From positions 186,001-250,000 of the forward strand of contig JANSXP010000001.1 in assembly GCA_024742875.1 (NCBI GenBank): a stretch of 64,000 nucleotides of DNA, written 5' to 3'. The stretch's first letter is position 1. Each line of letters starts with the position of its first letter. This DNA comes from Planctomycetaceae bacterium (GTDB lineage Bacteria; Planctomycetota; Planctomycetia; Planctomycetales; Planctomycetaceae). The notes under the pieces were generated by a model. It was given only the letters and a program-made list of their open reading frames with translations, did not search any database and was not told the DNA's origin. The position numbers and the translations under genes are program-made. This document shows positions 35,785 to 45,500 of the stretch, piece after piece.

Positions 35785-38696
35785 GCGGTGTGAAGTGGCG
35801 ACTGCATCCAGCAGGCCTGCTTCTGGCAGGTCTGGCGCTGGCAGGTCTGGCGCTGGCGGCATGGCTGCTGTTTCCGCAGGGGGCATCCGATGCGGACGAA
35901 TTGGCACGCAAGGCGTCTTTGCTGGCGGCTCGTGGAGACACGGCCGCCGCCCGGGAACTGGCGGAGCAGTGTCTGCAGGCCAGCGACACGCAGCCAGACG
36001 CGCGGCTGCTGCTGGGCCAGCTGGATTTTGTCGACGGCGAATGGGAGGCCGCGCTGAACCATCTGCTGCAGATTTCTGCCGATGAGCGGCAACCGTGGGT
36101 CGAAGGGCGGCAGCTGGCTGCCACCATTTATCATCGGCACGTCTATCAGCTGAGCAGGGCAGAGGCCGCCTATCGGGACGTGCTGTCTGCTCGACCACAG
36201 GATCCGCAGGCGCTGGAAAACTATGCCCAGCTGCTGGGGCTGTGTGGCCGGCGAACAGAAGCGATTCCCCTGGTCCTGAAACTGATTAAAGGCGGCCACG
36301 ACACAGACCTGCTGATGCTGCTGTCGCGGGAGTCGGGTTCGCTCACAGATCCTGGCCTGCTGCAGGCTGCCGCTCAGGTCAGTCCGCAGGATCCCAATCC
36401 TCTGCTGGGTCTGGCCACCGCCGCAATGCTGGATCTTGACTTTGTGACCGCGCAGCAGACACTTGATCAGGCGACCGCACTCAGCGCGCAACTGCCGGTG
36501 CTGATGGAAATGCGGGGCCGCGTGCTGCTGGCGACCGAACAGAGCGATCCGCTTTTGGCGTGGGCCGCCGCGCTGCCGGATGAGCGGTCGGCGGAAGTTT
36601 GGTTCGTACTGGGCGAACTGGCCGAGCGGCTGGGCGATTCCGACGGGGCGCTGCGCTGTTGCTGGGAAGGTTTGAAGCAGCGGCCCGAATCTCTGGCGGC
36701 CATGAATCGGATCGCGCGGCTGCTGACCGCCCAGGGAAGGCCTGAAGAAGCCAGCCTGTTTTTTGAGCGGGTGGAACAGCTGAACGCCTTTCGTGGCCAC
36801 CAGCGGCTGGCGATTATGTCAGAAGAGCGTCCCACGTTTGATCAGTTTCTGGCCATGATTGAAAGCTACCATCTGGTGGGTCGGCACTGGGAGGCGCTGG
36901 CGTGGGGGCGGCTGGCCCGGGAGATGCAGCCGGATCATGGTCCGCTGAATGATCTGCTCAGTCGCATCGAGGCGACCGTTGACACGCTGCCGCTGCAGCT
37001 GACGGTCGATGCCGCCAATCCGGCACTCGCGATTGACCTGTCTGATTTGCCACTGCCTGCGCTGCAGTCACGTTCTGCCACACAGAACGGCACGTCCACT
37101 TCGCCGGAGATTGCGTTTGTGCGGCAGACGACGGAGGTTGGCTTTGATTTTCAGTACTTTGCCGGCAGCGATCAGGTGACCAACCGCATGTACGAATTTG
37201 GTGGCGGCGGGATTGGAGTCATCGACTTCGATCACGATGGCTGGCCGGACGTGTATTGCACTCAGGGCGAACAGATCAACTCCCCGATCATTGATTCGCA
37301 AACCCATCATGACGCGTTGTTTCGCAATTTGCGTCAGCGTCTGATGGACGTGTCGCGGGAAGCCGGACTGCAGCAGGTGGATCAGTTCGGCCAGGGAGTC
37401 GCGGCCGGTGACGTCAACGGTGATGGATTCGCCGATCTGTATGTGGCCGGCACGCAAAACAATCAGCTGTGGCTCAACAATGGCGATGGTACGTTTACCG
37501 CTGGCGACCACGCATTTTCGCAGCGAACGTCCGAATGGACGACCAGCTGTCTGCTGGCCGATCTGAATGGTGATGGTCACACCGACATCTACGATGTCAA
37601 CTATCTCACCGGCGAACGCGTGTTTGAACGCCTGTGTGCCGATGAACACGGGCAAAACGCCATGTGTTCGCCCTATGACTTTGACGCGGCCGTGGATCGG
37701 GTGTGGCTGTCTGACGGGGCAGGCGGATGGCAGTCGGCGGCCAACTTCCTCCAGCCGCCTCCCGCCGGCAAGGGACTGGGCATCGTGGCGTTTAACGGAG
37801 GCGATGACCGGCTGTCGCTGTTTGTGTCCAACGATACGGTGGCCAATTTCTTTTACACGGCCAGCACGGCCGTGACCGACACGATGCGGGAGTCGGCTCT
37901 GACTGCGGGACTCGCGTTCAACGGTGACGGCAAGGCGGAAGCCTGTATGGGGATCGCGGCCGGGGACGGCGATGGCGACGGAGCCATTGATCTTCTGGTG
38001 ACCAATTTTCTGCACGAATCCAACACGCTGTACAGTGCCGCCGGGCCGGGCGTGTTTCGTGACCGCACGCGTGAACTGGGTCTGCAGGAACCCTCACTGC
38101 CCGTGCTGGGCTGGGGCACGCAGTTCCTTGACGCCAATCTGGATGGTCGTCAGGAGTTGTTTGTGGCCAACGGCTACACGCACGATCTGAGTCGTTTTGA
38201 CACGCCCTATGCCATGCGGGCGCATCTGTACGAGTTCACGCAGGAACGATTCACACGCCTGCCGATTGCGCAGCTGGGTGAGTGGGCGGGGCAGAAATTC
38301 GTCGCTCGTGCGGCCGCACGACTGGACTGGAATCGTGACGGCCGTTGCGATTTAGCGGTGGGCATGCTGCAGTCGCCCAGCTGTCTGCTCACCAATACGA
38401 CCGAAACCACGGGCCGGTTTCTGAGTTTGAATCTGGTGGCCACCGGCAGTGCCCGCGATGCACTGGGGACCGTCATCCGACTGGCCGACAGCGACGGTGT
38501 GCACCAGCTGACCGCCGGCGATGGGTATCAGGCCAGCAACCAGCGGTGTGTGCTGATCGGCTGCGGTGATCGGGACCGTCTGAGTCAGATCACAATCCAC
38601 TGGCCGTCGGGACGACAGCAGGTGCTCACGGACGTCGCCACCAATGCGCAATGGACGCTGGTCGAAGGCCGTCGCCCCGTGATTGTCCCTCGGTAA
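35781..38696 (+). CDS. CRTAC1-type protein: membrane-anchored TPR, FG-GAP/VCBS and ASPIC/UnbV domains (copy 2)
   Basis: A 971-residue paralogue of the preceding gene with the same domain order, so the pair arose by tandem duplication and then diverged. Here the N-terminus is an uncleaved-looking hydrophobic anchor (LLLAGLALAGLALAAWLL, encoded by a 15-bp direct repeat) rather than a lipobox. TPR-like repeats follow (AARELAEQCLQASDTQPDA and others, residues 40-390), then calcium-loop FG-GAP repeats (DFDHDGWPDVYCTQG, DVNGDGFADLYVAG, DLNGDGHTDIYDVN) and a C-terminal UnbV domain (RDALGTVIRLADSDG, LTAGDGYQASNQ). The start ATG overlaps the stop of copy 1. The next gene (MFS-spermidine synthase) starts 33 nt downstream, consistent with one operon. 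Confidence 0.92.
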   Translation: MSGVKWRLHPAGLLLAGLALAGLALAAWLLFPQGASDADELARKASLLAARGDTAAARELAEQCLQASDTQPDARLLLGQLDFVDGEWEAALNHLLQISADERQPWVEGRQLAATIYHRHVYQLSRAEAAYRDVLSARPQDPQALENYAQLLGLCGRRTEAIPLVLKLIKGGHDTDLLMLLSRESGSLTDPGLLQAAAQVSPQDPNPLLGLATAAMLDLDFVTAQQTLDQATALSAQLPVLMEMRGRVLLATEQSDPLLAWAAALPDERSAEVWFVLGELAERLGDSDGALRCCWEGLKQRPESLAAMNRIARLLTAQGRPEEASLFFERVEQLNAFRGHQRLAIMSEERPTFDQFLAMIESYHLVGRHWEALAWGRLAREMQPDHGPLNDLLSRIEATVDTLPLQLTVDAANPALAIDLSDLPLPALQSRSATQNGTSTSPEIAFVRQTTEVGFDFQYFAGSDQVTNRMYEFGGGGIGVIDFDHDGWPDVYCTQGEQINSPIIDSQTHHDALFRNLRQRLMDVSREAGLQQVDQFGQGVAAGDVNGDGFADLYVAGTQNNQLWLNNGDGTFTAGDHAFSQRTSEWTTSCLLADLNGDGHTDIYDVNYLTGERVFERLCADEHGQNAMCSPYDFDAAVDRVWLSDGAGGWQSAANFLQPPPAGKGLGIVAFNGGDDRLSLFVSNDTVANFFYTASTAVTDTMRESALTAGLAFNGDGKAEACMGIAAGDGDGDGAIDLLVTNFLHESNTLYSAAGPGVFRDRTRELGLQEPSLPVLGWGTQFLDANLDGRQELFVANGYTHDLSRFDTPYAMRAHLYEFTQERFTRLPIAQLGEWAGQKFVARAAARLDWNRDGRCDLAVGMLQSPSCLLTNTTETTGRFLSLNLVATGSARDALGTVIRLADSDGVHQLTAGDGYQASNQRCVLIGCGDRDRLSQITIHWPSGRQQVLTDVATNAQWTLVEGRRPVIVPR

Positions 38697-38729
38697 AACA
38701 ACAGCCCCGCCTGCGGAATTGACACTGTC

Positions 38730-41402
38730 ATGAGAGATGCTTCGTCCACCACCAGCCCGCTTCGCACGCTGTTGTGTGGATTGATCGTGTTTTTATCCGG
38801 CACCGCCTCGCTGACGTACGAAATTGTCTGGCAGCGGGAAATGTTTCATCTGTTTGGCGCCAGTGCGCGAGCCACGGCCGCCATCCTGACGGCCATTTTT
38901 CTGGGGATCGCCTTCGGCAGTCTGCTGATTCGCTCCCTTGCGGCCACCAGTCAGCGTCCCCTGCTGCTGCTGGCTGTTCTGGAAGGCACGATTGGCGTGT
39001 GGGGCCTGCTCGTCCCTCGACTGCTGACGATGTCCGAGGGCCTCTACGTGTCGACGGCGCACCGCATCGGCGAAGACTCGCCCTGGCTGACGCTCGCGCG
39101 ATATGCGTTTGCCATTATCCCGCTGCTGCCGGCCACGCTGTGCATGGGGGCCACGATTCCCGTGATGGTGAAAGCCTTCGGCCGCGCCGGGTCAGCGTCT
39201 GTGTCCTGGATTTACGGCTGGAATATTCTGGGGGCGGTGACCGGTTCCCTGTCGACGGGGCTGGTCTGGATTCGCTTGCTGGGGCAACAGGAAACCGCCG
39301 GTGTGGCGGTCGCCATGAACGCGGTGATCGTTGTCGGCTGCCTGTGGCTGTCACGACAACGCGGACATGCGTTCACCGCGCCACCGCCTGACGCGTCCCG
39401 TGCCGACAGTGTGGTTGCTGTCCGCGCCCGAATTCCGACCCCGGCGATGCTGTATTTTGTGGCCGGATTTGTGGCACTGGGCCTGGAGGTCGTCTGGCTG
39501 CGCTATCTGGGAATTGTCAATTCCAACTCCAGCGTGACGTTTTCGCTGACGTTGGCGTTTTATCTTTCGGGCATGGGAGTGGGCAGTCTGTTCGTGTATC
39601 CGGCGCTGCGCCGCCGTGCTTCACCGGAGTCGGTCTTCAGCGTGGCCAATGCGGGGGTTGTGGTGGCCTCGCTGCTGACATTCCCTGTCATCTACTGGGC
39701 GCCGCATCTCAATCAGGCGGGCATCGATCTGCCGTCAGCGGCCGGAGAACTGACGCTGTCGAAGCTGTATCGCACGGAAGCCTGGATCGTCTTTCTGCTG
39801 CTGTTTGCTCCCACCATTTTTATGGGGTTGGTGTATCCCGCGGTGTGTGACTGTCTGGAGGGACCGACCGAACGACGGCAGCGGTGGATTGGGCAGTCCT
39901 ACTTTTTTGGCACCCTGGGGTCAGTTGCCGGCATCATTGGCATTTCTCTGTTTGTGATTCCGCAGCTGGGACTGCACGGCACCTTTGCTCTGCTGGTGAC
40001 GCTCTCCGGCGCGCTGTGTGTGATATCCCTCGGTCAGCCGTTGCCAGCCGTCCGTCGCCGCGTGCTGACCGTCCTGATGGTGGGCTGCAGTGCGTTTGCC
40101 TGGTATCAGGCGTGGGACCCGCAGCCAGTTTTGCGCAACACAATTGCTCGCAAAGTGGGAGATCGCTGGATGGAACGCACGCCGGACGGCAAAGCCACGC
40201 AGACGGAAATTGTGCGGTTTCAGGCGGGGGCTTCGGGCACCGCCATCACCAAGTTCGAATCCGAAACAGATGATTACTTCGTCTATGTGGACGACCAGTT
40301 GGTGGCGTCCACCAACATTGAAGCCCGCGTGGATGCCGTCATGCTGGCCCACCTGCCGCTGCTGCTGCATCCACAGCCCACCAGCGAACTGACGGTGGGC
40401 TTTGGCACGGGGGGGACCAGCTATGCGATCACCACTCACGGCGTCCAGGCGTACTGCGCAGAAATTGAGCCCGAGGTTCCGGCGGCCGCCCATCTGCTGG
40501 TGGGACAAAATTACGGCATTCTGGATCGCGACGATTTCCATCTGATTCTCAATGACGCTCGCGATCACCTGCACATCACGCAGCGGCAGTACGACGTGAT
40601 TGCCACTGACGTGACCAATCTGCAGTACAAGCAGAACAGCAGTCTGTACACAGTCGAATATTTTCAGCTGATGAAAGATCGCATGCCGGATGATGGTGTG
40701 GCGTGTGCCTGGATACCGATGGCCGCCATTGCCACTGATGAACTGCGGATTCTGATGAAGAGCTTTCAGCACGTGTTTCCGCATGCCACGCTGTGGTTCA
40801 TGAATCACACGCATACCAACTTCGGCATTCTGATCGGCACACCCGAACGACTGCAGATTGACTACCGGCGATTTGCCGCCGCGTTTGAGATTCCGAAAGT
40901 CAAAGACAGCCTGCAGCAGATTGGCCTCGTGCATCCGATGCAGCTGGTCACCTGCCTGCAGCTGGACGAAGACGGCTACCGCACGTTCTGCGGTGACCTG
41001 CCCCTGCACACAGACAACCGCCCCACGCTGGAGTTTTCTTCACCACTGAGTTTCTATCAGTACAACGAGACGTTCTGTGACAACATGGTGGTGCAGCTGA
41101 AACTGCGGCCGGTCGATTTTCGGCCGCTGGTGATTCATGGTCCGGCCGCAGACGATCCTGTCTGGGAATCGCATCGTGTGGCCGCTCAGGCTGGGTGCGA
41201 TGTGATTCTGGGCATGTATCAGTTTCAAACGCTGTGGCGCCGCCGGCAGGCGGAGGCCGCCACGAGCGTGCTGATTCGATCCATGCAGGCGGCGGAAGCC
41301 GGCATGGCGGCGTGGCCGGAAGATGCCACGCGCGAACGTCTGTACGTGGACTTTTTTGATGATGCCAATAGGCGTTTGCAGTCACGTCTGCCGGGAAACT
41401 GA
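38730..41402 (+). CDS. Fused MFS-type membrane domain and spermidine synthase-like domain
   Basis: An 890-residue inner-membrane protein. Residues 10-450 contain twelve or more hydrophobic segments, starting LLCGLIVFLSGTASLTYEIVWQREM, the usual opening of fused MFS/spermidine synthase proteins. The C-terminal region (about 500-800) resembles polyamine aminopropyltransferases: VGFGTGGTSYAITTHGVQAYCAEIEPEV is the SAM-site strand and loop, DARDHLHITQRQYDVIATDV the conserved follow-on, and a gatekeeper segment NSSLYTVEYFQLMKDRM comes later. The substrate and even catalytic competence of such fusions are uncertain; polyamine production is not proven by motif alone. It probably ends the operon that begins with the DUF1559 or lipoprotein gene. 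The following 254 nt contain a likely new promoter. Confidence 0.9.
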   Translation: MRDASSTTSPLRTLLCGLIVFLSGTASLTYEIVWQREMFHLFGASARATAAILTAIFLGIAFGSLLIRSLAATSQRPLLLLAVLEGTIGVWGLLVPRLLTMSEGLYVSTAHRIGEDSPWLTLARYAFAIIPLLPATLCMGATIPVMVKAFGRAGSASVSWIYGWNILGAVTGSLSTGLVWIRLLGQQETAGVAVAMNAVIVVGCLWLSRQRGHAFTAPPPDASRADSVVAVRARIPTPAMLYFVAGFVALGLEVVWLRYLGIVNSNSSVTFSLTLAFYLSGMGVGSLFVYPALRRRASPESVFSVANAGVVVASLLTFPVIYWAPHLNQAGIDLPSAAGELTLSKLYRTEAWIVFLLLFAPTIFMGLVYPAVCDCLEGPTERRQRWIGQSYFFGTLGSVAGIIGISLFVIPQLGLHGTFALLVTLSGALCVISLGQPLPAVRRRVLTVLMVGCSAFAWYQAWDPQPVLRNTIARKVGDRWMERTPDGKATQTEIVRFQAGASGTAITKFESETDDYFVYVDDQLVASTNIEARVDAVMLAHLPLLLHPQPTSELTVGFGTGGTSYAITTHGVQAYCAEIEPEVPAAAHLLVGQNYGILDRDDFHLILNDARDHLHITQRQYDVIATDVTNLQYKQNSSLYTVEYFQLMKDRMPDDGVACAWIPMAAIATDELRILMKSFQHVFPHATLWFMNHTHTNFGILIGTPERLQIDYRRFAAAFEIPKVKDSLQQIGLVHPMQLVTCLQLDEDGYRTFCGDLPLHTDNRPTLEFSSPLSFYQYNETFCDNMVVQLKLRPVDFRPLVIHGPAADDPVWESHRVAAQAGCDVILGMYQFQTLWRRRQAEAATSVLIRSMQAAEAGMAAWPEDATRERLYVDFFDDANRRLQSRLPGN

Positions 41403-41579
41403 ACAACCAGCCGGCTGTCTGTCATTCGACGTCCGTCGCCTGGCTTTTTCGTGGCGAATAATCCTGACAATGGCGGTGAAAGCGGGAATATCAGCCTTTT
41501 TGAGCCTGAACGGACACTCAGCCGCGACGCGAATTCCTGAAGATGTGGACGTTGATCTGTTAGTTGGTCGATAAAGGCG

Positions 41580-41585
41580 TACAAT
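41580..41585 (+). promoter_or_regulatory. Candidate -10 element before the small exported protein gene
   Basis: TACAAT at 41580-41585, in a locally AT-rich stretch, resembles a -10 box; the same hexamer lies upstream of the DUF1559 gene. No good -35 is present at 17 nt. The rest of the 254-nt gap (41403-41656) shows nothing else recognisable. Confidence 0.25.
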
Positions 41586-41656
41586 GCTGCCATCAGGTGA
41601 GGTCCCCTGGACACCTGCTGGTGCCGCTGGTTGAGTCTTAATCAAAGGAACTTCTG

Positions 41657-42265
41657 ATGCGTCGAACACTTCTGGCCGGTTGGCTGATGCTGTTGCCGAT
41701 GGGTGGTCTGTACCACCTTGTGGCCGGCCCCGCCCACCGAGAGATGGACCTGATCGGTGACTCGCTCCGCGAAGCGAGACAGCACGTTGCCAATGAACAG
41801 TGGTTTGAGGCTGTGCCCGCCTTCGAGAAAGCTCTGGAAGGCATGCCGGAAGAGCTGACCCGCGAAAACCGCGCTCTGCGGCTGGAGCTGGCTCAAGCCA
41901 AAATGAACGCCTCCAAACTGCCGGACGCTCACGCGGATCTGAAAGGACTGCTGGACGAACTGCTGGCTGATGACGAGTCGGCTGACAGGGAGTCGAACGC
42001 ACGGCTCGAACGCGAAGTGCGTGAGACGCTGGCCAACTCTCAGTTTTACATGACATGGCTGATGCGACTGGAAGGTCTGCCCGCTTCTGAGTGGGAGCCG
42101 GAGATTGAATCGGCCCGTCAGAATTACCGCATGCTGGCGGCGACCGCCGAACAGGCGGGTGACTCGGCCGCTCTGGAAGAACAGCAGAAGAATCTGGAAG
42201 CCGCCATCAAACTGGCCCGCCTGGACCTGGGGGATCTGCAGGGACTGCCCCTGCCCAACCAGTGA
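41657..42265 (+). CDS. Small exported helical protein; frame continues past an in-frame UGA
   Basis: 202 residues up to a TGA at 42263-42265. MRRTLLAGWLMLLPMGGLYHLVAG is a signal peptide or anchor. The rest is charged and helical with a TPR-like feel (LREARQHVANEQWFEAVPAFEKALEGMP). I know no named family. AAAGGAA lies 8 nt before the ATG. After the TGA the same frame remains open for 40 codons to TAG at 42386-42388 and encodes a Gly/Lys/Arg/Ser-rich tail beginning Q-G-C-G. This looks like the protein's natural C-terminus, so the TGA is a recent nonsense mutation, a readthrough site or a selenocysteine codon (UxxC). The next gene, a large membrane protein, begins 132 nt after the TAG. Confidence 0.8.
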   Translation: MRRTLLAGWLMLLPMGGLYHLVAGPAHREMDLIGDSLREARQHVANEQWFEAVPAFEKALEGMPEELTRENRALRLELAQAKMNASKLPDAHADLKGLLDELLADDESADRESNARLEREVRETLANSQFYMTWLMRLEGLPASEWEPEIESARQNYRMLAATAEQAGDSAALEEQQKNLEAAIKLARLDLGDLQGLPLPNQ

Positions 42266-42388
42266 CAGGGTTGTGGAACCGGGCGCGGTCGCGCTCGTCG
42301 CAGTGGCAAAGGCAAAGGTAAGTCACCCAAAGCTCAGGATGGCCGCGGAGCTTCGGCCGGACCTCCGGCTGACGGTCAGGGTTCCTAG
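42263..42388 (+). other. In-frame UGA with 40-codon downstream extension
   Basis: The TGA (codon 203 of the preceding gene) is followed in frame by 40 sense codons and a TAG. The extension has 12 Gly, 5 Lys, 5 Arg and one Cys three residues after the TGA, giving UxxC if UGA is read as Sec. Its composition matches the flexible basic tails common in planctomycete exported proteins and is unlike random out-of-frame sequence, since there are no rare or aromatic residues. Whether it is translated is unknown. Confidence 0.55.
42281..42296 (+). promoter_or_regulatory. Hairpin with GGUC loop downstream of the in-frame UGA (SECIS-like candidate)
   Basis: GGGCGC (42281-42286), loop GGTC, GCGCTC (42291-42296) form a 6-bp stem with one G-U pair. 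The loop GGUC starts 22 nt after the UGA; in E. coli fdhF the SelB-binding hairpin also has GGUC in its loop, about 19 nt after its UGA. In GC-rich DNA such a hairpin can arise by chance, so this is a candidate only. Confidence 0.3.
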
Positions 42389-42415
42389 GCTGCCGTCACA
42401 GATGGGATGAAACGG

Positions 42416-42457
42416 AAGGCGTGATTTTCCAGACACCTGGGATCTGACGCCTTTTTT
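42416..42457 (+). terminator. Rho-independent terminator after the small exported protein gene
   Basis: AAGGCGT (42416-42422) pairs with ACGCCTT (42447-42453) and is followed by TTTT. The 24-nt loop can fold a little further. It lies 28 nt after the TAG that ends the UGA extension, as expected if the extension belongs to the gene. Confidence 0.65.
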
Positions 42458-42520
42458 CGTGCGATCAGGAAGATCGCCGCTTCACAGCAGGATGCGAAAC
42501 TCTTTCAGTTACGCGACATC

Positions 42521-45500
42521 ATGAAACGCAACGGACTTTCGACCGGCCTGTCAGTACTGCGGGCCCTCACCGTCCTGGGGGCGATCAGTCTGCCGACCGC
42601 CCACGCTCAGAACGCCACACGAGCCACCACCATTCAGGCCACCCAGCTGCGCAAAGCACTGCAGCAGGCTGGCAGCCTGCCGATTCAGGTGCCTCCCGGA
42701 GCCGTCATCCGATCGGGCACCGTGCTGACACCAGATGGCGCCGCCGTCACGCTGGCGGCAGCCGGTGCGGCCGACCCGGCTGCGGATCCCCAGCGCGCTA
42801 CGCAGCGCAAGGCCGTGCTGAGCAAGCTGACGTTTGATCGTCGTCCGTCCGCCATTCTCAAAGCGTGGTCTGCGCCCCCCAGGAAAGAGGCCGACCCTGC
42901 AACAGATCCTGCAGCAGACAAGGAGCGACCGAAAGACGGCGCCCCGGAGGGTGCCGCCGCGGAAGGTGCCGCTGAAGAAACCACGCCGGAAGAGAAACCG
43001 CTGACGGACGCCGAGAAGAAGGCCAAAGAGGAAGCCGAAAAAACCAAAGCCGCCGCGGAGAAGCTGGCCAAAGAGATGGAGCAGCTCAAAGCCGATGTGG
43101 AGACGCTCAAGCGAAATGTCACGCTGGCCAACTGGCCGGACGTGGGCACGTTCATCGGCTCACTGGAGGAAGACGAGTCCAAAGCGCTCTATCTGAAGCT
43201 GCTGCAGTCACTGCTGGCCGGCCCTCCCGGTCAGCCCAAAGCCCGCAGCGGTCAGATAATCGGTGAGCGCAACGTGATCCGCGCGTCTGATGTCATTGCG
43301 CTGGCCGAGCTTTGTCCTGTGGAAAAACTGGAAGACACGCACATCAGCAGCCTGGCCCGTTTGGCGTCGCTGTGTCAGGCCGAAGGCCAGGCGGAGTACA
43401 TCTTTCTGAAGACGCTCGAAGAGCACGTGGCCGAAAAGGGCGAGAAGAAGCTCGATCAGCGGTCCGCGGCCCGCATTCTGTTTATGGCTGGTCGCATTGA
43501 TCAGGCCAATTCTTTCCTGCCGGATATCGCCGCGGCTGATGCCGACGAGGATCTGGAAGCGCTCAGCATTCTTACGGACGTGTTCTTTCGGAAGTACCAG
43601 CTGGAGTCGGACAAGAGTTATCTGGAGCAATCCTGGCAGGCCGCGCAGTTGCTGCTGGCTGCGGAGAAGGCAGACGAAGCCCAGCAGCGCAAAGCCATGC
43701 AGCGATGTGTGCAACTGGTGCCCCTGATCAAAGAAGAACTGGGGCAGCAGTGGTTGACCGACAGTTTTACCAGTGAACCTCAGCAGGGAATGGAGATCAT
43801 TGCCGGAATTGGCGGTGCGTCGGCGGAGTCCATGAAGCTGCAGCTCAATCGTCCTTCCGAACGTGTGGCCACGCTCAAGCTGCAGCAGACGGCGGTGAAC
43901 GCCCTGCTGGACGAAGCGCCTGATAAGGCAAAATCATGGGGCAGCATGCTGCACCTGCTGGCCGCCAACTGGCTGCGTGAAGCCACGTACTCCCGCAAAT
44001 ACGACAGCACCACATCGCGTGGTCCTACCATGACGCGCGATATGTATGGCAACTATTTTTACAGTGGCACATCTCGCAGCTCGTCGCCACCGCAGGGGAT
44101 GCCGCGGCCGATTTCATCGGGAGAAGTGCTGGATGTGAAGCCGGGCGAAAAATGGCTCACCTACCTGGAGCCTGGCTACCGGTCGCAGTTTTCCATCGAG
44201 ACCGCCCGTCTGCATCTGCGGGTGAAGGAAGAGGCGGAAGCCTTTCCTTACATTGAGACGCTGGCGAAAACCCATCCGGAAGAAGCCACGGAACTGGTGA
44301 AAGAGTTTCTGGACGTCTGGGCGGCCAACCACAATCCGAATTCCGAGCGGCAGCGTACCAGCATCTACATGTTCAGCTTTGGCTACAATCAGCGGGCCCA
44401 GGGCATTCCTCTGACGCGCAGCCGCCAGGTTCGCAATCTGGAAGAGCTGGCCGGCTGGGTGAAACGCATCCGCCAGCTGCCTCTGGAAGACATTGACGAT
44501 CGCTGGATTTCGGCCGCGTTCCGCAATGTGCACAGCTCTGCAGAAGTTTATCAGCTGAGCGACATGGAACGGGTGTTCGGCAATACGGAACAGATGGAGC
44601 CCAAAACGCTGGCCGCACTGCTGCAGACCATGCGAATGAATCTGGCCACCATCTGGCGACAGCCCAAAGTGCAGCAGCAGGCCAAGACCAATCGCAAGCA
44701 GCCGGAAATCGAAGCCGAAGTGGTGCGGGGCTACAAGGCGGCCAACCAGCTGCTGACGCAGGCCATCGAGGCGCATCCGGACAACTGGCAGCTGCAGCTG
44801 GTCAAAGCCTCCATGATGCACGATGAAAACGACTATCAGGCCGAGCTGAAAAAGTCGTCGGGTTTTGCGGGCGTTCGCAAGTCGGCACTGGAAGGTTTCC
44901 AGAAGGCCTTTCAGTTGTATGTGGCCGGTGTGTCCGATCTGAAAGAGACTGAATACAGCATTGAGCCACTGCAAACGTGGTTTTACGCTTCACTGGGAGC
45001 CGTTGATCTGGCGCAGGTCAATCAGGACAAACAGCCCGTTCTGGCACAGATCCCACTGATCAAAGCGGCCTTCGAGCAACTGCCGAGTGAGTCACGGGAA
45101 AAGCATCTGGCGATGTTTGCCAATGACCTGTTCACTCGCATGAGCCGTGTGAATCCGGGCGTGAAGTTCCGCTACGTGCGAGAAGGGCTGGAGATTGTGG
45201 GAGACCATGAACAGGCCGCCGAAGCCCGCAAGGTCTTTACCTACTACAACGACCTGGTGACGGAGATCAAGCTGGAAGCAGAACTGGATGGCGGTCCGGC
45301 CGTGGGGAGTGAGCAGCCGTTTGGTTTGTATGTCAGCCTCAAACACACCAAGGCCATCGAACGTGAATCGGGCGGCTTTGCCAAGTACCTGCAAAACCAG
45401 AACAGTGGCAGCGGCTACTACTACAACTACGGTCGACCAACGGAAAACTACCGCGACAAGTTTGAGCAGACGGTTCGCGATGCTCTGGACGAGCATTTTG

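Noticed and set aside
35821-35870. 15-bp direct repeat at the start of the second CRTAC1-type gene as a mobile or regulatory repeat
   Set aside because: It encodes the Leu/Ala/Gly transmembrane anchor and is explained by coding for a low-complexity helix.
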